A DNA stretch of 64,000 nucleotides from Fictibacillus nanhaiensis (GTDB taxonomy: Bacteria > Bacillota > Bacilli > Bacillales > Fictibacillaceae). This document shows, piece by piece, positions 43,676 to 52,911 of this stretch. The notes under the pieces are model-generated. The model was not told the origin of the DNA, ran no database searches, and was given only the letters and a program-made list of their open reading frames with translations. The first letter of the stretch is position 1. Each line of letters begins with the position of its first letter. Where the stretch lies: assembly GCF_019801215.1 (NCBI RefSeq), contig NZ_JAHVJO010000001.1, positions 1,550,001 to 1,614,000 of the forward strand, in the 5' to 3' direction. The translations under genes were made by a program, and so were the position numbers.

Positions 43676-45688
43676 TTGTTATTTAAAAAATTATTATTTG
43701 ATAATTACAAAACCTATTATGGGCATCAAGAAGTAGAGTTTTATATCCCTCAAGAAGTTCGACAAGAGGAAAAGAAGAATATTATCCTCCTTGGTGGACT
43801 AAATGGTGCTGGAAAAACTACAATTTTAAAAGCCATTCATTATATTTTATTTGGAAAACGTGGAATTACGGAAACAGAACATAAACGTTTATTTTCTAAT
43901 GTTATTAATAATACATTTTATGAAGAAGGTGGCCGAGATTGCTCTGCTACTCTTATTCTTGAAAATGATAATCTTGAAGAATGGGAATTAAAAGTTACCT
44001 GGAGTTTTAATCAAAACAAGATATTAATAAATGAAAATCGAGATATTGTCGTTCGTAAACCTGGTGCTAGACATGGAAAACATGCGCAAGTTGGAAACAT
44101 TGAGGCATTTAATAGGATAATTGATCGTATTATTCCCTATCATGCTGCTCCATTCTTTATCTTTGATGGAGAAGAAATAAAAGATATTATTCTTCGTCAA
44201 AACAGTGAAGAAATGAAAAATGCAATTCAAAAAATCAGCGGTATGGATGCCTATAAGCAGCTTTTAATTGATCTCTATTCTGTTCAGAAAGATTTAGAGA
44301 ATAAGCTTACTAAGTCAGTTAGTAGTGCTAAATTACTTAATATCAAAAAAGAATTAGAAACTGTTTATGGAGATATTGAAAAAGTAGAAAATCGTAAAAA
44401 AGTATTATTAACTGAAAAAAACAAATTAAAAACTAGACTTGACGATTTAAAGGTACTTCGAAATAAAAAAATCTCAGCTAATTCAAAGTCTCGGGAAGAA
44501 GTTGTAAAAAAACAAACCAAAATTAATACTGAACTTGAAATTCAGGAAAAAGAATTTGCAAATCATTTTAACGAACATGTAACCAATATCATACTTAAAG
44601 ATAAAATTTCTAATTTAAAAAAACGTTTGAAAGTAGAAAATGATACAAAACAACAACAGATTATTAATGAAGCATCTCTTAAGCCTTACCATAGTTTTAT
44701 CAATCAACTCTTAAATAAAAGTGTTAATCCCCCACTTACATCTAATCAATTAGAACAGATAAAAAAACTAGGTGAAGAAATTTGGGTAAAAGAAAACAAA
44801 GTAAATAAAAAAGATATTATAATTGAAGTCATTCATGATATAGCACCAAATGATTATAGTTTAATAGTTAATACACCAATTAGAGATAAACATGTTGTTA
44901 CTCAACTCATTAACAGTATTGAAAAAAAGAAAAATGATATAAATCATTTAGAAACAGAAATTAGAAATGCTCCTGAGGCAGCTGATTATAGTTCTGAAAG
45001 TAATATGATTGAAATATATACTAGAGAATTTGGTAAACTTGAACTCAAATTAAAATCAGTTATGCAAAAATTTAATACTTTGAATGAACAGAAAGCTAAT
45101 TTACTTAATCAGGTAACAAGGCATACATCAGCTGAAGATGACACCGATCAAGTGGCAAGCAAACTTGAATATACTAAACGACTAGTTATTGTTGTAGAAC
45201 AATTTGTAAAACAATCTACACTATTAAAAGCAAATTATATTCGAGAAGAGTTTTCTAATATGTTATCAAAACTATTTAGAAAACAAGAGGAATTTAGTAA
45301 TATAGACTTCGATATAAACTCGTACACGATAAAATTATTTAATGATAGAGGTCAACAAGTAAGTATTCAGGATCGTTCTGCTGGTGAGATGCAAATGATT
45401 TCTTCTGCATTAATATGGGCGTTAACTAAAGCATCTGACTTATCGTTACCAATGGTCATTGATACTCCATTAGGGAGACTGGACAGTCACCACAGAAATC
45501 ATTTAATTAATCATTATTATAAAGAATTAAGTGAACAAGTAATTATACTATCTACAGATACTGAAATTACTGATGAATATGTTAAGTTAATGAAGAATAA
45601 CTCTTATAAGCAATACATGCTCGACTATGATGAGAAAAAGAAGTATACAATCATTCGAGATGGTTACTTTAATTTTGTGAAGGTGTGA
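43676..45688 (+). CDS. Second DndD-like SMC/Rad50-type ATPase
   Basis: This 670-residue protein has Walker A GLNGAGKT at residues 41-48 and FIFDGEEIK near residue 163, the DndD family motif. Long coiled coils follow, then the signature DRSAGEMQM near 567 and Walker B LPMVIDTPLGRLDSHH near 590, ending VIILSTDTEI. It is as complete as the first DndD and its signature motifs are at least as canonical. The start is TTG with AAAGGTG upstream. Position beside a DndE-like gene and opposite dptFGH suggests a second modification or sensing complex. Confidence 0.82.
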   Translation: MLFKKLLFDNYKTYYGHQEVEFYIPQEVRQEEKKNIILLGGLNGAGKTTILKAIHYILFGKRGITETEHKRLFSNVINNTFYEEGGRDCSATLILENDNLEEWELKVTWSFNQNKILINENRDIVVRKPGARHGKHAQVGNIEAFNRIIDRIIPYHAAPFFIFDGEEIKDIILRQNSEEMKNAIQKISGMDAYKQLLIDLYSVQKDLENKLTKSVSSAKLLNIKKELETVYGDIEKVENRKKVLLTEKNKLKTRLDDLKVLRNKKISANSKSREEVVKKQTKINTELEIQEKEFANHFNEHVTNIILKDKISNLKKRLKVENDTKQQQIINEASLKPYHSFINQLLNKSVNPPLTSNQLEQIKKLGEEIWVKENKVNKKDIIIEVIHDIAPNDYSLIVNTPIRDKHVVTQLINSIEKKKNDINHLETEIRNAPEAADYSSESNMIEIYTREFGKLELKLKSVMQKFNTLNEQKANLLNQVTRHTSAEDDTDQVASKLEYTKRLVIVVEQFVKQSTLLKANYIREEFSNMLSKLFRKQEEFSNIDFDINSYTIKLFNDRGQQVSIQDRSAGEMQMISSALIWALTKASDLSLPMVIDTPLGRLDSHHRNHLINHYYKELSEQVIILSTDTEITDEYVKLMKNNSYKQYMLDYDEKKKYTIIRDGYFNFVKV

Positions 45689-45692
45689 TTTA

Positions 45693-46088
45693 ATGGCAAA
45701 TAGAAAAGTATCTATCTCCATGGACTCCAAGGAGATCTTAGAAAACCTATGCGGCATGTTAGAAGTTGAAAGACCATTAGCTATTAAAATAGCCTTAGCA
45801 AAAGGAATTGCTAGTTATGATAAAATGCAAATTCTTTCGCATAATGGTTCAGGTAAGTGGGCTGTTCCTGATGGAATAATTAGAGGGAATGAATTTATCC
45901 TTTATAAACACTTAATGATAAATGAGTTGAATAAAATGTTGGATGAAGATGAAACTAATAAATTTCTTGGGTTATTTATTGAGAAAGGTTTATTAGTGAT
46001 TAAACAGGAACTAAGCGAAATATCTTCTCTACAAGATTATAGAATCACAATTTTAGATACTGCACAAAAAGAAGCCCAAAGGATTTAA
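45693..46088 (+). CDS. Second, divergent DndE-like protein
   Basis: This 131-residue protein follows the second DndD by four bases. The layout matches DndE: a short N-terminal strand and helix (SISMDSKEILENLCGMLEVE), an ALAKGIASYD helix, and a middle NEFILYKHLMINEL segment. It ends in an FIEKGLLVIKQEL helix corresponding to the DndE terminal helix. Residue identity with the DndE at 39807 appears low, so the assignment relies on size, layout and position. It overlaps its own terminator. Confidence 0.6.
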   Translation: MANRKVSISMDSKEILENLCGMLEVERPLAIKIALAKGIASYDKMQILSHNGSGKWAVPDGIIRGNEFILYKHLMINELNKMLDEDETNKFLGLFIEKGLLVIKQELSEISSLQDYRITILDTAQKEAQRI

Positions 46089-46110
46089 TGTTATCCTTGG
46101 GCTTCTTTTC
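46071..46110. terminator. Bidirectional terminator between the DndE-like gene and dptH
   Basis: GAAGCCCAAAGGAT (46071-46084) and ATCCTTGGGCTTC (46093-46105) pair with one bulge, followed by TTTTC. The left arm is within the coding region of the DndE-like gene. Confidence 0.75.
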
Positions 46111-49100
46111 TATATGCGTTTATCTAAGGATGTAATATCCACTATTAATGCAGTTGGTTTAGATAGTTCACCATTCTCTAACACAATAGGACCATATACA
46201 ATACATTGACCCTTTTTTAACCCTGATAATTTAGCTTCCCATTGTTTTTTCTCACTGGCATCTTGTGCAAGTGTAGAAGCAATTGTTGAGATCTCTTGTT
46301 CAGGTGGGGCAAAGTAAATCTGTTGGGAAGCATTTTGTAAACGAGCAAGCTCCCCAGCATCCAACTGTGACTTTAAAAACTGGGTTGCATACCACCCTGA
46401 CCAGCCAAACTTTCTTCCTTCTGTTAAAATTCTTGCAGAAGGTGACTTTTCAGTATGATCCAAGTTCTGTGCTTCATCCATAACTACTGGCATAGGTTTA
46501 TTTTTATTACCATGTCTAACTGAGTAATTCCACAGATCCCATAATATAAACTCAGTAATCATTAACTGAACGTCTCTCGGATATCCTGTTAGTTGAATAA
46601 TATAAACTTCCCCATTGCTGTCCACTACTTCATTCCAATTAATTGCAGCATCGTTACTAAATGGGTTTCTATCAATTAACGGACGAATTTGAGACAAAGC
46701 AGTTCTTGCGTAATTAGAGCCATCTTCTTCTAACACTTCTTTAAGCTTCGTTAAGTCCATGGAATCACCATGCTTACTTAATCCTCTTAAAGTAGCTTCA
46801 TAAATGGCATTTAATTGCTGAATTCCTAAACTTTTATAAACAGCAGCAAATACACTTTTTATTCTTTCTGCAACATCTGTTTCTGATTCTGGCAAAATCA
46901 ATCCACTGATTTCTCTCACATTTTTCTTAAATGGATTAATTGGGAACTTTTCAATATATACTACTGTTTGTTTAAACTTTTCACCGAGATGTTCAACAAA
47001 CTCTTGCTCCAGTTGATTAGGAAGAAACCCTTCAGTGTAATCAATAACAATACTTGGAATGCCTTGTTTAGATTTCTCTAACAGTAAGCATTGCATAAAA
47101 TAAGTTTTACCCTGTCCAGATTTCCCAGAGATAAGCAAGTGACGATTTGCTAAACCTTTATTCCCATATTCCCAGTAAATTTCTTTGTTTGAATTTGAAG
47201 CTTTACCGATGAGAATTCTCGAATCTTCAACCTTGAAAGTTGGGATAACAAGCCCTTCTGGTTCTTCTGGTTCTTCTGGTTCTTCTCGTTCTTGTTGCTC
47301 TTCCTGCTCTTGGTGTTCTTCTTGCTCTTGTTGTTCTTCCTGCTCTTGATGTTCTTCTTGCTCTTGTTGCTCTTGTTGCTCTTCTTGCTCTTGATGTTCT
47401 TCTTCCTCTTGTTGCTCTTCCAGCTCTTGATGTTCTTCTTGCTCTTGTTGTTCTTCCTGCTCTTGATGTTCTTCTTTCTCTAGTTGATCTGGTAACTTCG
47501 ATTGTTCATTAAATGAATTACTTTGATTTTCTTCTTGAGAATTATCAATATTGTCATGTGTTTGGTGATATTGTTCTTTAGAAGTTAATACATTTTGATC
47601 TAACTCAGAATTTTGATCTATTGACGGTTCATTTTCTATTACGGTAGAAATATAGTTATATGAGAGTAATCCCTCTTTAATAAAATCTGATTTCCCTTTT
47701 TGCACCCATTCACATAATTCATTTATGGGCTTAATTAGAGCCGAATATCCATCATGCTCCGTTAAACTGATAAGAATAGCTTCCTCTTCTAAACTCGCCC
47801 CTCTTACATATATATCTTTTTGGAATGAAAGAATAGCACCTGATCCAATATGTTTTTCTAATTCGTTTGAAATAACATATTGATCTTTTAAAAGCTTTTT
47901 TAGTACTTCCTCAGTTAAATGATAATTTTTATCATTCCACAATTTACTCTGCGCAATTTTTTTAGCATTTGAAATGAACAACTGTACAAAGAAGTTACGA
48001 TAAAACATACTAGAAAAGTTTTTGTTATCGCTAGTCAATGCATTATGGATCAAGCGTTTCGTATTCCTTAATTGCTCTTTTGCTTTTTCAATCGTTGAAT
48101 TTGAATTAATACCAATTTTAACTTCAATCGGTAAAAAGTGAAGTTTTAATAACCCTGCATTTTGTTCTAATCCTATTAGTAATAAGTCATCACTATGCTT
48201 GCCTTTAACACCTAGATTTTTCGCTGTAAATAACCCATCAGTTTTATTTAAACTTACAGCCCCTGCAACTCTTAGTATTTCTTCTAAAGAAATTGGGACC
48301 CAAGTAATATTTGGATGATCAAAATAGGATAAAGAATACTTTATCGCAGAAATAATACTTAATTTTTCTCGCGAGTAATGGCCTTTACTCCCAATAATTC
48401 TTAAGAGCCACTCACCATTAAAAGTATTAAATGCAAGAATAATTTCATTGACACTGTCCTCATCGATTTTCACTTCTTTTGATTGTATAAACTCTTTAAT
48501 TACAGCATGGTATTGATTTGATTTATCCGTAACAGTTATTGCATCATAACGACTGGATGAAGAATACTGATCACTATAATGAATTACAACTAAATTCTTA
48601 CCATAATTATTAAAAAACTCTAAATCTGCAGTTGGATCAACGAAGGTTACCCAAAAAGAGGATTTAAAGATTTTATCTAACGTATCCTCGTCTGCAGTTG
48701 TTGTTCTAGAAAATATTGCTTCGCCTTTATGATAAGAATCGCTTCCATCATTTCTTAAATTAGCTGCTAATTCATTAACATAATAAGCAGTATCTATTAG
48801 TAGATTATCATGATTATTACCGTATGCTTTAATGCCAAAACCACTTCTGTAATTCTCTTTTCCTTTCATAGAAGGTACAGAAGAATATAAGCCCTGTACT
48901 GCAAGCCCTGATACCATCTCTTCCATTGGTTGCAATGCATAATTTTCTTGTGCTTCCATCTTATAAAATGAGATATGAGCATATTTTATTTCATTGTCTA
49001 ATGAATGTTTATAATAAAAAAGTTTATCTCTAATAAAGCGGATTACATCTTGCTCGTCATATTCATTAGTCTTTAATTTAATATCATATGTTTGTTGAAT

Positions 49101-51527
49101 ATCAACAATTGATTCCATCCTAGAAAACTGATCAAATGTACTTGAATTCACTTTTTGTTGTTGATAGATATTTATCTCAACAGGAACCAGATGTTCTGGA
49201 CCTTGTTTTTTAATTTTACTAATCATCCATTGCAAAATTCCTCTTAAAACTTCACGGTCGTTTGAAATATTGATAATATTTAATTTCAACGGAGCTTTGG
49301 AATTCTCAATAAAAAGATAGCTAAAATGTTCCATAAATTGTGATGTTTTATCTTCAATTACTTTGGCTAAGTATTGATTCGCATCTGCAATTGATACTTG
49401 ATTAACTGGTTTAAAAATCATCCATTCTGGAGCTGCATTCTGACTATCCGGTTTAAATAAATTTTCTTTACCTTGATAAATATATGGAACTAATGCCTCG
49501 GGTTTTAATCTATTTAGGATACTTGACTCTAATTCTTCTGATGCAATTAGTTCATTAACTTTTAATTGAAATGCAACCATAATAGGATGGAACGGTGTGA
49601 AAAACACCTCTCCTAAAGTGGTAATTGTCCCTAATTTAAAAATATCTCGACCTTTTTCTCCTGCTTCTGTTCCTTCATCAAATAATTGTATTTGTCGAAT
49701 ATACTCACTTACATATTCTTTAGCACGCTGAGTTAATTCAGGATTATAATGACAGAGGCTTGGAATACTGTTCTTTGTTCTAAAAGAATTTACAAATCTG
49801 CTGTAAGACTCCCTTAGATCTTCAGGAAGAGTTAATGATACAGAAAGTAATTCTCCCGAATCAACAGTTGCACTGGAGAAGCCATTTTTCACCCATTCTC
49901 TTTCCCATTCAAAGAATTGTTTATATTCAGCATGAAGATAATATTCTTGATTTCCTTGGATTAACTTGTTGTTGTTCCACTCAAAATCTAGACTCTTTTC
50001 TCGTTTCAATTTCCATATTCTTATGCCTGTTATTGGAGTTGATTCAGGTAACTCATTCTTCAAGACAATAGGTATATGATTATTGTTATGATACAGATTA
50101 ATCGTAACCTGTTCTTCTTCGCTTAATGCTTCAAGTTGTGGAGTTAGTTTTAACTTATCATCTTCTGTAAATATAATACTTTGTTCATTTGTAGTTATTT
50201 CTTGTTCTATTAAATTAATCCCATCACCAAAAACTAAGGTATCTCCTTCATACTGGAGCTCTAATGCATGGTTTCTTATATCTACTAAAAAGGCAGTTTT
50301 ATAGTTATCAAACAATAGCGGTTCAACAGGTAATACAGCTATATTAAGCTCTACTCCAAGGGATGCTCTATTTTCATGCTTATAAGATATTTTTGTAAAT
50401 GTTGACTTATTTTTATTACAAGAGATTTTTAATTTTAAGTTTGTTCTACCTAATTCATATTCTATATTTTGTTTACTAGGTACTTTGATAAATGCTGGTG
50501 ATAAAGATTTTTGGAGACTACCTGAAATTCCAAATGATAAATTTAATTCTACTTGATCTAAATGGTTTGGATTAAATATTACAAAATTACGTTTTCGTTT
50601 TCCAGCTGCTGTGTCGCTTGTGTTTTTGTCCCATGCTTTTAAACCATCTTTTAGCTTCCACTCTAATAATTCAAATTTTGTGGATTTATCCAATTTCTTT
50701 TTATCTTCATAAGATTTATGGATTTCATTAAATGGTTGTTCATTCCAGTTTTCACCTTTTAGTTTACCTACACCATCTGGAGTAAATCTTTTATCTAGTT
50801 CATTTTCTCCTAATCCAAAATCATGCACCTTTTTAACATAATCAAAAAGTTCACGGTTTATTGATAATCGTTCCTTAAGTTTGTTTCCAGATATAGTTCC
50901 TAAATTTAAATCTCTGAAAAGACCAAAATTAATATAATCCTGTTCTTCTAGTTTTCCCTTTGTGATAACTGCAAAAATATTTTCAAAATCGAAAAAGGAT
51001 ATTTGTTGAAACATTTGGTCATTTATTAGAGAAGTTAAATTATCCAACAAGATAACCTGTTCAATTTTATTATCCACTCTATTTTCAATATCAGCTTTTA
51101 ATTTTTTGTAAAGAAAATTAGGATGAAGAGGCATTCCTTCTTTTTGAAGATCACTACTACCACCTTGAATAGAGTCTAACTGTTCAGTAACAATACTTAA
51201 TAATGCAGTATTTTTCCAAATCCCATTTTGTTCCCCTACTTGGTTTCGTAAAGTTACCAAAAAGTCGGGCTTTACTGCTTCTTCTGTATTAGATATAACT
51301 AAATTAATATTGTTAACTGGTACAGATACTGTACGGTATTCATCACCTAAATCATGTTGATAAACAAATGGGTTAGTATCCATTACTTCTCTAATAGCAG
51401 TTAATAGAGAGTTCAATTCATTTACGGAATCCAGCTGTAAATAAAACCGATCTCCACTTTTAATTTTTGTTTGTTCAAAGAACTTAAATATATGATCAGC
51501 TAAGTAATTATAAAATTGGTTTGACAT
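46110..51527 (-). CDS. dptH: DptH, HerA/FtsK-like ATPase of Dnd restriction
   Basis: This protein has about 1805 residues. A long N-terminal region without recognised domains (1 to about 1340) is followed by an acidic Glu/Gln/His repeat linker (about 1346-1430). The C-terminal P-loop ATPase has Walker A GKSGQGKT near 1465 and Walker B MPVVMDEAQN near 1682. DptF, DptG and DptH together restrict DNA that lacks phosphorothioates. The frame is open to a GTG at 51548; ATG 51527 is chosen because GGTGAT lies seven bases before it. It overlaps dptG by 20 bases. Confidence 0.85.
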   Translation of the reverse strand: MSNQFYNYLADHIFKFFEQTKIKSGDRFYLQLDSVNELNSLLTAIREVMDTNPFVYQHDLGDEYRTVSVPVNNINLVISNTEEAVKPDFLVTLRNQVGEQNGIWKNTALLSIVTEQLDSIQGGSSDLQKEGMPLHPNFLYKKLKADIENRVDNKIEQVILLDNLTSLINDQMFQQISFFDFENIFAVITKGKLEEQDYINFGLFRDLNLGTISGNKLKERLSINRELFDYVKKVHDFGLGENELDKRFTPDGVGKLKGENWNEQPFNEIHKSYEDKKKLDKSTKFELLEWKLKDGLKAWDKNTSDTAAGKRKRNFVIFNPNHLDQVELNLSFGISGSLQKSLSPAFIKVPSKQNIEYELGRTNLKLKISCNKNKSTFTKISYKHENRASLGVELNIAVLPVEPLLFDNYKTAFLVDIRNHALELQYEGDTLVFGDGINLIEQEITTNEQSIIFTEDDKLKLTPQLEALSEEEQVTINLYHNNNHIPIVLKNELPESTPITGIRIWKLKREKSLDFEWNNNKLIQGNQEYYLHAEYKQFFEWEREWVKNGFSSATVDSGELLSVSLTLPEDLRESYSRFVNSFRTKNSIPSLCHYNPELTQRAKEYVSEYIRQIQLFDEGTEAGEKGRDIFKLGTITTLGEVFFTPFHPIMVAFQLKVNELIASEELESSILNRLKPEALVPYIYQGKENLFKPDSQNAAPEWMIFKPVNQVSIADANQYLAKVIEDKTSQFMEHFSYLFIENSKAPLKLNIINISNDREVLRGILQWMISKIKKQGPEHLVPVEINIYQQQKVNSSTFDQFSRMESIVDIQQTYDIKLKTNEYDEQDVIRFIRDKLFYYKHSLDNEIKYAHISFYKMEAQENYALQPMEEMVSGLAVQGLYSSVPSMKGKENYRSGFGIKAYGNNHDNLLIDTAYYVNELAANLRNDGSDSYHKGEAIFSRTTTADEDTLDKIFKSSFWVTFVDPTADLEFFNNYGKNLVVIHYSDQYSSSSRYDAITVTDKSNQYHAVIKEFIQSKEVKIDEDSVNEIILAFNTFNGEWLLRIIGSKGHYSREKLSIISAIKYSLSYFDHPNITWVPISLEEILRVAGAVSLNKTDGLFTAKNLGVKGKHSDDLLLIGLEQNAGLLKLHFLPIEVKIGINSNSTIEKAKEQLRNTKRLIHNALTSDNKNFSSMFYRNFFVQLFISNAKKIAQSKLWNDKNYHLTEEVLKKLLKDQYVISNELEKHIGSGAILSFQKDIYVRGASLEEEAILISLTEHDGYSALIKPINELCEWVQKGKSDFIKEGLLSYNYISTVIENEPSIDQNSELDQNVLTSKEQYHQTHDNIDNSQEENQSNSFNEQSKLPDQLEKEEHQEQEEQQEQEEHQELEEQQEEEEHQEQEEQQEQQEQEEHQEQEEQQEQEEHQEQEEQQEREEPEEPEEPEGLVIPTFKVEDSRILIGKASNSNKEIYWEYGNKGLANRHLLISGKSGQGKTYFMQCLLLEKSKQGIPSIVIDYTEGFLPNQLEQEFVEHLGEKFKQTVVYIEKFPINPFKKNVREISGLILPESETDVAERIKSVFAAVYKSLGIQQLNAIYEATLRGLSKHGDSMDLTKLKEVLEEDGSNYARTALSQIRPLIDRNPFSNDAAINWNEVVDSNGEVYIIQLTGYPRDVQLMITEFILWDLWNYSVRHGNKNKPMPVVMDEAQNLDHTEKSPSARILTEGRKFGWSGWYATQFLKSQLDAGELARLQNASQQIYFAPPEQEISTIASTLAQDASEKKQWEAKLSGLKKGQCIVYGPIVLENGELSKPTALIVDITSLDKRI
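47250..47490 (-). repeat. Glu/Gln/His-coding simple repeat inside dptH
   Basis: Imperfect repeats of blocks such as TGTTCTTCTTGCTCTTGTTG on the plus strand encode EEHQEQEEQQEQ-like units on the minus strand. They form a flexible linker before the ATPase domain. The DNA is prone to slippage and length change in multiples of three. Confidence 0.8.
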
Positions 51528-52908
51528 ATTGGGCATCACCACTATCACTCTTTTTGTCTATTATGTTAAGGCTATCTAGGAGTTCAATAGCTGCTTTTTT
51601 TGAATGACGGTCTAAAGAAACTCCTCTGGTTTCCAACTCACTAAATAATTGATTTAATGGAATTCTTTCCTCTTTAATACAAATTGAAGCTAGTAATAAA
51701 AATAGATCATGTGAAATATTAAATACTTTCCCCAGACTACCTCTGTGTTTCAAAAATTGATTGCCACCAATGTCCTCAATATTACTTCCATATTTAATAC
51801 AAACTTGTGTACTCATGCCTTGTTTTAAGACATCAAATAATATTCTAAAGGCTTCTTCAATAGAATCTGGTCGTTTATCAAACTTTATATTTGCTTGTGT
51901 TGTGTAATAGTTAATCCAATCTGTTAATTCAACTAAAAAAGTTTCCTTTTGGTCAGCTCCTTGAAGTTCTACTTTTTCAATTATTTGTTGATATGTCAAA
52001 AACTCTTTTTCATCTCCGTTATTAAAGTTTAGGTGGCTCAGCTGAGATAAAGTATGAATGTGAACAAACAAGTGATGAGCACGATTCTTCACCCTTTTAT
52101 ATCCCTCTAATTCATCTGCTGATTTTCTTCTCTTATTAATGGATTCCCATTCCAAAGCAAAATATAATGACTCAATTTCTTCCATGTCCGCAGTTTCAAA
52201 TTGATCAAGTTTAATAGTAATTTGACATACATACATAAAGAAATAAAAATGTACAAGTAAAGGGAAGTGCTCTAAAAAGTAATCTTTATGTTTAGATAAA
52301 TACAATACATCTTCATTAAATAAATTAGAAACTCTCTTAGATAGGACTTGATATTTGTTCTTTTTCTGATGGTCTACGGGTTGAATTCCCGATAAATTCC
52401 CGAGGATTAAATCAGTTAAAATATCTTCTGCGTTTTCTTTATTAAAGATTTTTTTGAGAGCATTATCATCTTTAATTAAAATATCATACATGAACATAGC
52501 AAATTTTTCTTCTTCAGCTTTTGACTGGTGAGGTATATGGTTATATAAATAAGGATGAATCGGTTTAATTTGTTCTTCGTTAAATAGGTATTGATTTAAA
52601 AAACGTTTTAAATCAAAAGTAATATCATCGTCATTACACCGGACTTGTGAAAGTAAGTTTGCTATTAGAACATTATCTTCTTCAAAAATATCATGTGGTT
52701 TTTTATTATTTTCTAGTTTAACATCACAAATCTCTCTTACGAAGGCTCCCATCATAGATAAATAATTATCTTTCATTAATTTTGTTTTTTTTGAAGAATT
52801 AAAAGGTAAAATATCTTTTACATTCCCTCTTTCATGAATTACCCCTGTACCTTTTGTTTTTTTCTTAATATTGTTTTCAAGTTCATTTTTTAATAATATC
52901 TGATCCAT
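51508..52908 (-). CDS. dptG: DptG, Dnd restriction subunit
   Basis: This 466-residue protein has no familiar motif and is mostly helical with many charged residues. Its place between DptF and DptH, four bases after dptF and overlapping dptH, identifies it as DptG, the middle gene of the Dnd restriction module. AAGGAG, formed by the last codons of dptF, is its ribosome site. The biochemical role of DptG is not settled; it is needed with F and H for restriction in Salmonella. Confidence 0.8.
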   Translation of the reverse strand: MDQILLKNELENNIKKKTKGTGVIHERGNVKDILPFNSSKKTKLMKDNYLSMMGAFVREICDVKLENNKKPHDIFEEDNVLIANLLSQVRCNDDDITFDLKRFLNQYLFNEEQIKPIHPYLYNHIPHQSKAEEEKFAMFMYDILIKDDNALKKIFNKENAEDILTDLILGNLSGIQPVDHQKKNKYQVLSKRVSNLFNEDVLYLSKHKDYFLEHFPLLVHFYFFMYVCQITIKLDQFETADMEEIESLYFALEWESINKRRKSADELEGYKRVKNRAHHLFVHIHTLSQLSHLNFNNGDEKEFLTYQQIIEKVELQGADQKETFLVELTDWINYYTTQANIKFDKRPDSIEEAFRILFDVLKQGMSTQVCIKYGSNIEDIGGNQFLKHRGSLGKVFNISHDLFLLLASICIKEERIPLNQLFSELETRGVSLDRHSKKAAIELLDSLNIIDKKSDSGDAQYVKPIL

Positions 52909-52911
52909 GGT

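Noticed and set aside
43676-45688. Second DndD-like gene as RecN, SbcC or a general SMC protein
   Set aside because: Length near 670, the FDGEE motif, the TPLGRLD Walker B and the adjacent DndE-like gene fit DndD better than RecN or SbcC.
47250-47490. Possible CRISPR or tandem DNA repeat array
   Set aside because: The units are short, imperfect, have no spacers and are in frame inside dptH, coding for a Glu/Gln linker.
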